Shown: in pieces, positions 22,673 to 33,630 of the stretch
How positions within the stretch are numbered: the stretch's first letter is position 1
Layout of the letters: each line of letters begins with the position of its first letter
Source: Tilletiopsis washingtonensis
Taxonomy: Eukaryota > Basidiomycota > Exobasidiomycetes > Entylomatales
Direction: 5' to 3'
DNA: 64,000 bases
Assembly: GCF_003144115.1 (NCBI RefSeq)
Contig: NW_020312013.1
Coordinates: forward strand, 310,001 to 374,000
Notes under the pieces: generated by a model
Databases searched by the model: none
What the model saw: the letters and a program-made list of their open reading frames with translations, nothing else
What the model was told of the DNA's origin: nothing
Position numbers and translations under genes: made by a program

Positions 22673-25184
22673 ATGTCCGGCGGCTCGCGCCACATGTCGG
22701 CCATTCCGGCCGAGGAGCTGCCGATCCTCGAGGCGCTCATTGGGTGCGTCTCTTGGCAGCAGGTGTGGCGCCGCTCGTCCCACTCCCGCTGATCTTGCCT
22801 CCACGCCGCAGCATCCGCAACCGCCTCACAGCGCTCAAGAAGGACTCGAGCGAGTATATCCGGCCGCAGGATGTGCAGCATCTGTACAAGGAGGTCATCA
22901 AGCAAGGTGTGCCCGGCTGGCGTGCGATTGCTACAGCTCGGCCGCTCATGCTATCTTCTCGCCTGCAGTCACCCGGCTGAACACAGTGCGTGACGAGGCG
23001 CTGGCCTCGGACCCATCGCTGGCCGAGGGCCTGCGGACCTCTGCCTCTTCCTCGTCTCGCGGCGGCGGCGAGCCGGGCGGCAGCGGCGAGGTGGACACGG
23101 CGGCACTGCAGAGCACGAACCGCGTCGACACGACGCTCAACGACGTGTTTAGCCTGCTCTCGCTCTTCTTCCTCACGATCGGCAAGAGCCGCGAGACGCC
23201 TGCCACGTTCAGTCAGCTGGGATGCATGAAGGTGAGAGAACTGTTGATATCTGCGTCTGTCTCCCGCCGATGCTCATGACGTGCCCTCTCAGCAACTGCT
23301 GGACCATCTGGCAGAGTCGGGCATCTACACCGAGGGCGATCTGCAGCCCTTCTCGAAGCGCCTGACGGAGCTGCGCGCCATCGTCAAGCGCGATGCAGAT
23401 GCAGGCAAGCACCCAGTGCAGCTGACCAAGCTCATGATGCGCAAGCTCGAGGGTTGCGGTGAGTGCTAGGCCTGTCATGCGATGAGATGGGTGTGCCACG
23501 TGCGCGCATGGCAGGATGTTAGGGCAGCGCGCGATCTGGGCGCATGATGCAAGCCAGGCCGCGCGGCTCAGAGCCGCGCTTACGAGGCCGTATGCTGATG
23601 CTCGTGCGTCGTGATCGCAGAGAAGGTGCTGCGCACCCTCGAGGGCACGCTCTCGGTGCTCTCCGTCGAGCTCGTGCCGATCCACCAGCGCCTCGTCAGC
23701 GTGCGGCGGCAGATTGCGGCGGCCGCTGCCACGCCCAAGCTGCCGCGGCAAGAGATCAAGACGCTGCAGGAGGAGCTTCGCAAGATCGACTCGTGAGTCT
23801 CCTGCAGCTCATGACTTACGCGCGCCACGCTCACATTCTCTCCTCCTCCAGCAAGCGGGTGGACGGCAAGTTCCTGGGCCCAGGAGGCTCGTCTGTGCCG
23901 GCAGGCCAAGCGATCCTCGTCGGCATTCTCGAGGACTGCTTCGAGATCTGCCATGACATTACCGTGCGCAACGACCAGGTGCCGATGACGCTGCAGCCGA
24001 TCTACGACCGCCTCTCCGAGATCAAGGGCCAGCTGGAGCATCTGGTGCTCACGCACCGCTGGACGCTACGCGAGACGGATCTGTGGAACTACCAGGTGAC
24101 GCTCAAGGAGATTGACCGCCTGCGCGTCGATGGCAAGTTTGTCGACAGCGAGGGCAAGCAGCCCGAGGGCCAGCTGGTGAGTACATGTATCGGAGACTGC
24201 AGCGCGGGCGCCTCGCTGATGTGCTATACAGGTACTCCTCTACCTGCTTCGTCGCTGCTACGGCCTGATCTACCGTCTTGTCGCCTCCTCCGAGCCCATC
24301 TCCGAGGAGCTGATGCCGATCAGCAACAAGCTCTCCACAGTGTCCAAGTGTCTGAAGGAGGTCTCCAAGTATGGCGGGCCGTTTACGATGCGCGATCTGT
24401 ACCCGTACCGGCTGGCACTGCACCAGATCGACGGCATGCGTCGGCCTGTGCTCGACGCCGAGGGCAACGACACGGGCGTCAAGAAGTGGCTGGGACGCGA
24501 CAACACAGTCCCAGAGGGACAGGCGATTCTCAGGGCGCAGTTCGAGGAGGTCGAGCAGACCATCAACGAGAGTGAGTGCAGAGTCAAGCGTGCGTGAAGC
24601 GATGCAAGGCTGATGGCTGGCCTTGTACTGCAGTGCTCAACCGGGAAGAGGAGGACGACGACGACGATGAAGACGAGGACGAGGATGATGAGGACTGGGA
24701 GGGCTCAGCCGCGAGCGGCGACGTGAGCGAGTCTGGCTCGCTGGACAGCCGTTCCGTCGGCGAGGCTTTCTCCAACGACGCCAGCTCTCCGGCGCCATAC
24801 GATCACTCGAACCCCTTCGCATCGGCCGGTACTTCTGGCCTCGTCTCGCCTGCTTCTGCGGCACTAGCTGCTGCGCATGCTGCAACGACGTCTCCGCCGC
24901 CGCCTTCCGCAAGTCAAGTCGCCGCTTCTCTCGCTGCCGGGCCTCGACTCGCGCCCGCATCCTCGGTTCTTCCGCCCGGAGCTGCACCGCTGGCAGTGCC
25001 CAGCACGCTGGCGCCGCGAGCACCGAGCGACATTCCGGTGCTTGCTGGTCTCACTGCGCGCGAGGGTGAGCCGGCGGCTGTGCCCGCGGTTGGATCACTC
25101 CCGCCGGAGGGCGCTACGAGCATCGAGATGCTCCAGGCTCAGCTCGCAAAGGCCGGCATGCAGGACTCGGCTTCGCCGCCGTAA
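22673..25184 (+). CDS. UPF0662 / DUF2408 family protein (yeast Cub1-like)
   Basis: Conserved fungal protein of poorly known function. The S. cerevisiae member YPL260W (Cub1) is linked genetically to bleomycin and copper stress. Eight exons are 22673-22743, 22812-22906, 22969-23231, 23293-23458, 23621-23792, 23852-24176, 24232-24571 and 24634-25184, giving 660 residues. The core is helical. Telling stretches are FSLLSLFFLTIGKSRETPA, RQIAAAAATPKLPRQEIK, GILEDCFEICHDI, then HRWTLRETDLWNYQ and YGGPFTMRDLYPYRLALH. Repeats such as RVDGKF with GKQPEGQ and DNTVPEGQAIL suggest an internally duplicated unit. An acidic run (about 478-490) opens a low-complexity tail rich in Ala, Pro and Ser. No signal peptide or membrane segment. 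The family call is from memory of the family's sequence style; the exon joins are well supported. Confidence 0.75.
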
Positions 25185-26867
25185 CAGCCGTAGCTAGATT
25201 TCGATACATCACCCACCTCTCTCTCACCCCTTTTCCGCGTCACCTGACCTCGACTCCTTCTCCCTCTCCCACGCATCCCACTCGGCGGCACTCCAGGCCC
25301 TCTCCCCTCCTCTCTTTCTCAGCGCCGCCGCTCGGGGCGTACCACAAAGCGCATTTGCATAGCCTCCTCCCTGCCTGACGTGTGACGTTGCGGAGGCACA
25401 CGGAGCGGAGTCTGAGTCCAGCGCAGTCTGTGTGCCGAAAAGCTCTCGCATGCGAACGCCATGCTGCCGATCGATAGAGCTTGCGCACGGCGAAGACTGC
25501 TCGATGAGCATGAGGCTGTGCCCCGTCCCAGACCGGAGCCGGCTCGGCTCGGCATGGCAGGTCAGAGTCGCGGCAGAGTGTCGGAACAGCACGTCACGCA
25601 TGAGGCTGAGATGGAGATGCTCGGCATCGGTGGACAAGGGGCAAGGAGCGCAGGGTGACGGGCCCTGCCCCCTCCACCTCGGCGCACCGTGCCTGGCCGA
25701 GCGCGAGCCGTCAGGGCCCTCGCGCTGCCTCACTTCTCCGTTCGCCCGCGCCTCGGCAGCCTTGCAGCGCCGAGAGTTGAGTGAGGTTGTCAAGCGAGAG
25801 CTCTTGCTCGCTGCTCTGCCTTTGAGCCCTGCAGCTGCTGCTGATCTGCGGCATATGGCGATGTGCGCGGCATGAATGGGAGAGGTCAGGCACCGCTGCG
25901 AGGCTGCGAGGTCCCCTTTGTGAGCGGCGGCGAGGTGCGGCGCCCGCCGCGCGCCTCAGACGACGCGCCCTCTTGATGCGCCGCCTGCGCTGCGCGTTGA
26001 GGTGACGCGTGGGACGGGCGAGCAACACCTTGCGCCGCGGCGTCTCGCCCCCTCACGAGCGTTCAAGCCGTCCGCTGCCGTGCTGCCTCAGCGCTGCAGC
26101 AGTGCCGAGCCATGCAGCATCGGTGGATGTTGGACGACGCCACGCGCCGCGGAGGCGAAGGCCAAGCGCACGTCCGGCGCCGCGCCTGTGTCTCTCCGGG
26201 CGGTTCCCTCCACTCGCCTAGCCTGCTCGCTGCGCAGGTACGGCGCGACTGCTCGGAGGTGCGCTGCATCAAGGACGGCGAGCGACTTGCTGCATCAGGC
26301 CGGAGCAGCATGGCAGCACAGCGCGCAGAGGCTGGCCTGACGAGCATGCGGCGGAGGCGGCAGGGGAAGGCACCGCTTGGCCCTTGGCCCTCGCGCTGCA
26401 CCTGCCCAACGCAGCCGTGTGCTTTGTCGTGCAGCTCCGCCGTGTTGAGGGTGCGTCGAGTGCATCGCTCCTGCGCTGCGGTGCTGACGCTGGCAACGCT
26501 GCTGCTGTACTGCTGCTGGAGCAGCCGCTGCTGCGCCGTGTTGCCCGCCAGCACAAAGTCGCCGGCAAGGGCATGCCCGGCTGGCACAAAAGGAAGGCGC
26601 GACCGTTGGGCCCCTCCGCTGTTCCCCCACGCCCGCCGTCACCCTCGCTTCTTCGCTTCCTGCCTCCATCTCCCCCTCTCCCAGCGGCCCAGTGCCCTGA
26701 CATCCCGTCTCTCGCCCTCGTCCGTCGTCTGTGCTGTGCACATCGGCCATCCCTGCTCGAGCGCCCCACACTCTCTTCTCTCTCGCCCGCCCATCTCAGA
26801 GACTGGCTCTCTCCCTTCCGCTCTTTTCGCACCTCTCTCCTCCTCCGCACGCAACCCCACTCTCACC
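25185..26867. other. intergenic region, chitinase promoter
   Basis: No supported gene. The stretch from about 26620 to 26867 is C/T-rich and leads into the chitinase ATG with a good CACCATG context. The left part probably contains the 3' UTR of the UPF0662 gene. Confidence 0.6.
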
Positions 26868-28517
26868 ATGCGTCTCCCCTTCGTGGTGCTGGCCCTTGCC
26901 GCCGCCCTTGCCTCCTCGACGGGAGCTGTGCCGCTCTCCGACGAGCTGGCGGGCGGTGCGGCCGGTGCAGCTGCTGCCCTTGCGCGCGCACCGGCGCCGC
27001 TGCGGCCCTCGCACGCCGCACGCCACGTCGCCTCCTCTCCCACCTCCGCTCCTCTCGCCGGCGCAGCGGCTGCTGCCCCGGCCTCGCTGGGTGCACGTCT
27101 GCTGAGCCTGCTCGGCAACGAGCGTCGCGCCGCCGTCGCCGGCGTGCGCCGCTCGGCGTCGCCCAAGAAGCACAAGCGCGGCACGCACGCCAAGCGCTGT
27201 GCGGCCTCGTCGTCGACGGCGTCGACGAAGAGCGCCTCCTCCACCTCCTCGGCGGCCATGACGACGTCGACGGCACTCCCGCCGACGCAGAACGCCGCCA
27301 CGCGCAAGCTCGTCGCCGGCGGCTACTGGGCCGACTGGACGGCGGGCACGCTGCCGCCCGAGTCGATCGACTTTTCCAAGTTCGACTTCATCAACTACGC
27401 CTTTGGCACGCCGAACTCGGACGCGACGATTACGTTCAGCAGCGGCACCTACTCGGAGAGCCTGCTCAAGCGTCTCGTCACCGCCGCGCACAACGCCAAC
27501 TCCAAGGTCGTGCTCTCGCTCGGCGGCTGGGGCAACTCGGGCGGCTTCAGCGGCGCCGTCGTCAGCGACACGCAGCGTGCCAAGTTCATCCGCAACCTCG
27601 TCGCCATGCAGGCCAAGTTTGCCCTCGACGGCTTCGACTTTGACTGGGAGTACCCGAACAACGTGCAGGGCGCCACCAACCGGCCCGAGGACACGCGCAA
27701 CCTGCAGACGTTCCTCGTCGACCTGCGCGCCGCCGTGCCCAAGGGCACTATCCTCTCCGCCGCCGTGCCGCACCAGCCGTGGCTCTCGTCGGCCGGCGCT
27801 CCGGTCGGCAGCGTCGCCCGTGCCGCCACCGCGCTCGACTACATCGTCATCATGAACTACGACGTCTGGGGTGGTGAGTCTGACTGAGGCGCGCACCGCT
27901 GCACACCAACTAACCTTCCCTCTTGCGCAGCCTCGTCGAAGCCTGGCCCGAACGCACCGCTCGGCAACCTCTGCGGCAACTCCACTCAGCCCGCCGCCTC
28001 CGCCGCGGCCGGTGTCAAGCAGTGGGCAGCAGCAGGCATGCCTCGCAGCAAGATGCTCCTCGGCATCCCGGCGTACGGCTACATCAACACCTCCACGCGT
28101 CGCAAGCTCGTGCAGCGCGACGAGGAGCTCGCGGCGCCCAACCTCTTCTTCGTGCGCGACGAGGAGGAGCGCAACCCCATGAAGCGCGCTGCTCCGGTGA
28201 CCAACCTCGAGGGCAACACCAACGACGGCCAGGTCAACTTCAGCGGCCTGCTCCGTCAGGGCGTGCTCACGGCCAAGAGCGACGGCTCGTTCGTCGCTGG
28301 CTCCGGATGGACCAAGTACTGGGACGACTGCTCCGACACGCCCTTCCTCTCCGACGGCAACAAGGTCATCACCTACGACGACACCTTTTCGCTGTACGAC
28401 AAGGGCGCCTTTGCGCAGCAGGCCGGCATCGCCGGCGTCAACATGTGGTCGATTGACGGCGACACCAAGAGCTGGAGCCTGATCAACTCCGCACGCAAGG
28501 GCATGGGCCTCAAGTAG
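26868..28517 (+). CDS. secreted GH18 chitinase
   Basis: Hydrolyses beta-1,4-N-acetylglucosamine chains, probably in the wall or outside the cell. Exons are 26868-27873 and 27931-28517 (530 residues). A signal peptide starts MRLPFVVLALAAALASS. A linker of about 120 residues rich in Ala, Ser, Lys and Arg, containing KKHKR and HAKR (possible Kex2-type sites), precedes the catalytic domain (about 145-530). The barrel shows GYWADW, VVLSLGGW, then DGFDFDWEY (254-262). The catalytic acid is Glu261 and the DxxDxDxE Asp residues are all present. IVIMNYDVWG follows, right at the splice joint, then KMLLGIPAYGY. No chitin-binding module is visible. The start was chosen because it gives the signal peptide in a CACCATG context. 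Confidence 0.93.
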
Positions 28518-29240
28518 TGGCCACACTCGCGCGCATCCAAGGACAAAAAGGCGACGTGCAGGTTCGGAGCAGAGGCGGCCGTGTCCGCCCCACGGTCGTC
28601 TCTCGACTTCGCAGCCTTGCTTCCCGCCACTCCTTTGCCTCCTGCCCCCACCCGCGAACCCCACTTACTTACAGTCCCGTGCCGCTTCTTCCTTGCGTGT
28701 CCTTTCCCATAGAGCTCTTCTCCGTCGTCTCTCCAGCGTCACCTATACATCACCCGCGTCCCCCGTGTCCTCCCCATCGTCTCGTGTCTCGTGTGTCTCC
28801 TCTGCGCGACCTCTTTTCTTTCTCTCAGCGCGATCTCTGGGCCAAGCGAGTCGCTTGCTGCCTGCCTCTGGTCCTTCTGAGTCTCTCCTTGGAATGCCAT
28901 GCCCGTGCTGTCAATCTCGTCTGATCTGTCTCGAGCCCGAGTGAGCTCCTCCGTCTGTCGCCGACAAGACTAGACAAGCCCTGGCGTTGTACCACGCTCT
29001 CGCGAACTGGACGACGCCGGCAAGCCTGAGTCTCGCGTCCAAGCATGGCTGCTCACGCGCAACACACCAGAGGAGGACGCAAGAGCGTATGAGCATTGCG
29101 GACACGGCAGGTGATAGGGAACGGGTGATGTACAGTGACGAGATACCGGGCCGGGGGCATGCACAAGGATGTAAGGGTAGTAGGGTCATGATGCTGCGCG
29201 AGAAGGGGCCTTGTCGGTGCAGCTTTCGAGGCGTCGACGC
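28518..29240. other. convergent 3' spacer
   Basis: Separates the 3' ends of the chitinase and the phosphate symporter. The left part is rich in C/T and TCTC runs. No gene or RNA signature is seen. Confidence 0.6.
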
Positions 29241-31272
29241 TTACGGGCGGATGCCGACGTCGGTGCCCCAGCCGGGCGCGTTGAGCACGATGGCCATGAG
29301 CAGGCCCGAGATGAGGCCGGCGCAGGGCAGCGTGTAGACCCAGGACATGAAGACCCAGGCGAAGCCCTTCCAGTTTGTCGAGCGCCACGTGCCCTCGCAC
29401 AGCGACACGGCGAGCGTGGCACCGGTGATGGACTGCGTCGTCGAGACGGGCAGGGCGAGGTAGGAGGCGAGCACGACGGTGATCGAGGCGCCGAACTCCA
29501 TCGAAAAGCCACGCGACGGCGAGTGCAGCGTGAGGCGGTTGCCGAGCACGGCCATCATGCGCCAGCCGTAGATGCCGAGGCCAATCGAGATCATCGCGCC
29601 GCCGTAGACGAGAATCCAGATCGGCACGGGCTCGCGCGACGAGGGGAACTCGGCCGACGACCACACGCTGTACACGACGGTGAGCGGCGCGATGGCGTTG
29701 GCGACGTCGTTGGCGCCGTGTGCGAAGGAGGCCGTGCATGCGGTGAGAACCTGCAGGAAGGAGAAGGCGTGCTCGGCCTCGTTGTCGAAGCTAGAGGCGA
29801 AGCGTCAGCGAATGCTCGGCGTGTCGCTGCGGCGTGCGGCTGCTACTCACTGCTCGGCGTGGGCGTGGACGCGGCGGAGACGGAGAATCTCCTTCTCGCT
29901 GGCGCCCTGCGTGGCCTGGGCCTTGTGGATGTCCGTGCGCACACCGGCGGTGAGCGAGTGGATGAGCCAGGGAAGGGCGTTGTAGCGGAGCACGATGACG
30001 GCGTTCCACGGCTCAATGGCCGAGCCCTCGTAGTGGCGGTACTTGGGCGGCAGCGGGCGGCCGTAGCGGTCGTGCGTGGCGGACGAGTACTGCTCCTCGA
30101 CGGCGGCGAGCGTGGCCGGGTGCTGCTCCGTGAGCTGGTCGACGGTGATCTCCTTGCCCTCGCCCGAGACATTGTCGTCCGAGTTGGCACGGTGCATGGC
30201 CTCGGGGTCCTGGGCCGGCGTCGGGTTGAACACGTCCTTGTCGTTGTGGTGGCCGAGGTAGTAGTCGGGCACGGCCATTTTCTCCTCGGCATCCGCCGGC
30301 GGCTGGCGGCGCCAGAGCAGGGGGCCGTAGAAGAAGTGCCACCAGCGGACGGTGTAGTCCTTGCGGATGACCTGCACGTAGAGCCAGGGCAGGTAGAAGA
30401 GCACCGAGAGCGCGCAGCAGACGGCGCCCGTGCCGAGAATGGCGGCGGCCGTCTGATTCGGCGGGAGCTCGTCGAGGTTCAGCGACGGCGAGCCCTTGAC
30501 GATGATCGACGTGGTGAGCACGCAGGGCACGACGAAGAAGAAGATCGGCGAGGCGAGCACGGCGAGCTTCTTTGGGTTCTTGCGCCGCAGGATGCAGAAC
30601 TTGCACAGCAGGAAGACGATGGCGGCCAGGCCACCGGCGACGCCGGGAGCGATGAACCACGAGGCTGTGAGGGAGGTGTGAGCAAAGGTCAAGAGCCGCG
30701 AAGTGCCGAGCATGCTCACCGATGATCTGGGCAACACCGTTCCAGCCCCAGCGCACGGCACCGCCGCCGCCGACGGCAATGCCGACACCGATGATGGCGC
30801 CGATGACAGTGTGCGTGGTCGAGACGGGCATGCCGTTGAACGTGGCGATTGTCAGCCACGTCGACGCGCCGACGGTGACGCAGGTGAAGGCGAGGAGGAT
30901 GACGCCGGCATCCTGGTTGAAGACGCGGATGTCGATGATGTTGTTGCCTGAGAACGACTGTCAGCGTCGCACTGGGGCGGTAATCAGCCTCTGGTGCTCA
31001 CGGATGGTACCGGCGACACGCGCGCCGACGAGCACGGCGCCGAGGAATTCTAGAATCGCAGCGCCGAGCAGCGCCTGCTTGAGCGTCAGGGAGCGCGACG
31101 AGACGGACGTCGCCCAGGAGTTGGCGACGTCGTTGGCTCCGATCATGAAGCTGCGCAAGGAGGCATGTGTGAGCCGCCGCAGCGAGCACGCCGGCCGCGC
31201 TGTCACTCACGCATCGAGACCGGCGCAGAAGAGCGCGATCACGAAGAGGTAGGTAAACTCAGTCCACGCCAT
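29241..31272 (-). CDS. PHO89: Pho89-type sodium/phosphate symporter (PiT family)
   Basis: Plasma-membrane Na+-coupled inorganic phosphate importer. In minus-strand order the exons are 31272-31211, 31150-31002, 30947-30720, 30664-29851 and 29790-29241 (600 residues). The two family signatures are intact: [10 protein letters not shown] (about 25-34) in the N-terminal half and [13 protein letters not shown] (about 442-454) in the C-terminal half. Each half also has a PVSTTH/PVSTTQ motif. Several hydrophobic segments flank a cytosolic loop of about 130 residues (about 280-410) rich in charged residues. Exon 1 encodes only 20 residues ([11 protein letters not shown]...), and the exon 1-2 junction falls just before the first signature. 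Fungal homologues are usually induced by phosphate starvation or alkaline pH. CACGTT motifs lie about 260 bases upstream of the ATG. The neighbouring magnesium transporter is on the same strand but 2.4 kb away. Confidence 0.93.
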
Positions 31273-33630
31273 GTTGGGCTGAGCGAGAGGGTCGGAGAGG
31301 GTGAGAGAGGAGGACGGAGCTTGGTGTCGCAGCAGGAGGAGCAGGCCAGGCCAGCGTCTGCCTTATGAAGCCTCGAGCGGCTGCGTTGCCACCTGCAGCC
31401 GCCGGCCTGCGATCTTCCAGCGCCCTGCATCCTCAGCTCGCCTCGCAGGGCGACACCGACGACTTTTGCTCGGTGCCTCGCGGTGCTTGCGTGGCGCAAA
31501 CGAGTTCTGCGGGTGCAGCATGCAGCAGGGAACGTGGGCAACGTGCGGAGACGACCTTGGCTTCGACGCACGCCCGCCACGGCAGCGGCTGCGGGCGGCG
31601 GGCGGCCAGGGCAGACAGAGCGGCGGCCCCGAGGAGGGTCCCTGCGCCCTTGCCGCTGCCGCGCGTGCCACGCCGCCGGCGCCGCGGACGCACTGCCGCT
31701 CTTCCCGCTGCGAGTGCCGTGCACTTTGGCGAGCGTGAGGAGTGATGCAGCGTCTCAGGTGCAGCACAGCGCCCTGCTGCCGCGGATGAGTGCGCAGGGC
31801 GCGAAGGACGAACGGCGGCGGGCGTGGTGGTGCAAGAGGCACGTACGCGGCGCAGTGCGGTGGGAGCGCCAAGCCTTGGCAGCACAGTGACGCGCGCTTG
31901 GGCCGGTGCCTGAAATTGTGCGGGCACTGCAGCAGTGTCGTGCGCGCGTACCACTGCCTGACAGCGCGCAGGTGACGTCTGCCGGCCGGGCACCTGAGCA
32001 GCGAGCGGCATCGCTCGGCCTCTTCCGATCGCGTCCAAGCCTCACGCCTCACCACGCCGTGCCGCAGCTGCGTCGCTCTTCCTTGCCGCCTCTCTCGAGC
32101 TCCCAGCTCGCTCGCATGAAGAGCGACGCAACGTGCGCCGAGCCGGGCGGCGCTTTCTTGCACCCTTGATCGGCGAAGCGCGGCTTCGCAGGGCTCCATG
32201 GCGCCGGCGGCAGAGGCGCTTCTCTCGAGGTGGCGCTGCTCGCTGCATGCTGCAGGAGGAGGGGCACTTTGCGCCCCTCTGGCGGCCGCGAGACGCTGCA
32301 GGCTCCTGGGCCAAGCTCGCTCCCTCGTCTCCTGCGCAGCACCAGCGCAAGGACTGTCAAATTCACGCCTCGCCCATCGCTTTCCGCCGTGCCGCACGAT
32401 GGGGAGCATCGCCATCTCCCTCCTCGGAGGCGCGGCCTTCGGCACTCTGCCCGACCATCATGCAGCGGCGGCCATGCACCCATCTGCAGCATGCATAGGC
32501 AGATGCAGGCCGATGCCGAGCGCTGCAGCTCGCATCTCACACGAGCAGTTGAGGCGCAGGTCGTGAGGGCCGGCTTGCTCCGCGATGCCTCGCGCTCGCG
32601 CTGCCAAGCCCATGGGCGCACGTGCGCACCCTGCGCCGCATGACTTCAACCTCGCGCGCGCGCGCCGACGCCGGATCAAGATCGGCTTGGTCAGGGAGCA
32701 AGGCAAGGACGCCGCTCCGCTCCCCTGCTCCTCTCCTCGTCTGCTGCGATGCTCGGACCTTGACCGCTGCATGTGCAGCTACCGGCCATTAGTGCAGGCA
32801 CACAGGCACAGGTGGCGCTCAGCAGGTGGCGGAGCACACGGCAGCATGCGGCAAAAGTCGCACCGCTCCAACCTTCTTCGTGCTCGGCAGCGTGCCCTCG
32901 TCCGCGAGACGGCATCGTGCCCTTTCCACGCTCGCACCGCTCATGCCCTATGGGAGGAGCGGCGAGAATGCCGAGAGTGGCGACTCGACGAAGCTGCTGC
33001 GTACTCACTCCTGCCGCCGCTGCCGCTGCCGCTGCACCTGCTACTGGCGCCCGATTGGCGCCGTCCTACTCACGGCTCGCAGCGCTCAGGGACGATGCAT
33101 ATCCGCATGAAGCCTCGGCGTGGCCATGCGCTCCACGCCACGCCGAGCCGGGCCGAGGCGAGCTGGGCGCTCCCCGAGCGCAGCCCAGGTGCGCTCGGCG
33201 CTTCCCGCCCAATGCTCGTCCTCGTGCGCACTTTCTCCGCGTCTGGGCGACGCCCGAGGGTCAAGGAATGCGGTGGCTTCCTGACGGCCGTTGACGGGAC
33301 TAGCTCACCTCATGCACCCCGCTCACTGCCGGCGCCACCTGCCCAGGAGAGGTACCTCTGAGGTGAAGAGCGCCGCTCCGAATGCGAGGGAACGCCGCCG
33401 AGAGGAGCGCTTGACTGGGCGACCAAGGGCACGTGAGAGCGTCGTGTGATCTTCTCACCTGCATACAGCCAGTCGTGACACGCCGGACTGCAAGCCTGGG
33501 TGATGCAGCTGTAGTTATGCGACGAGAATGACAAATAGTGATAGGGGAATCCGGTGACTGAGGGAGAACTGATGGAAAGCGAGAGATCGCGACGTGGGTT
33601 CGCGCCGTTCCTGCATGGCAGGAAGGCACC
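31273..33630. other. intergenic region upstream of PHO89
   Basis: No supported gene. It holds the PHO89 promoter at the left and the 3' UTR of the magnesium transporter at the right. CACGTG occurs at 32619-32624 and 33430-33435. Open frames have no recognisable protein features. Confidence 0.55.
31531..31545 (-). promoter_or_regulatory. pair of CACGTT motifs upstream of PHO89
   Basis: On the gene's strand CACGTT occurs at 31545-31540 and 31536-31531, about 260-275 bases upstream of the ATG. In yeast the phosphate regulator Pho4 binds CACGTG and CACGTT in PHO promoters. A CACGTG lies farther out at 32619-32624. That Pho4-like control operates here is inference; E-box-like hexamers also arise by chance in GC-rich DNA. 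Confidence 0.35.
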
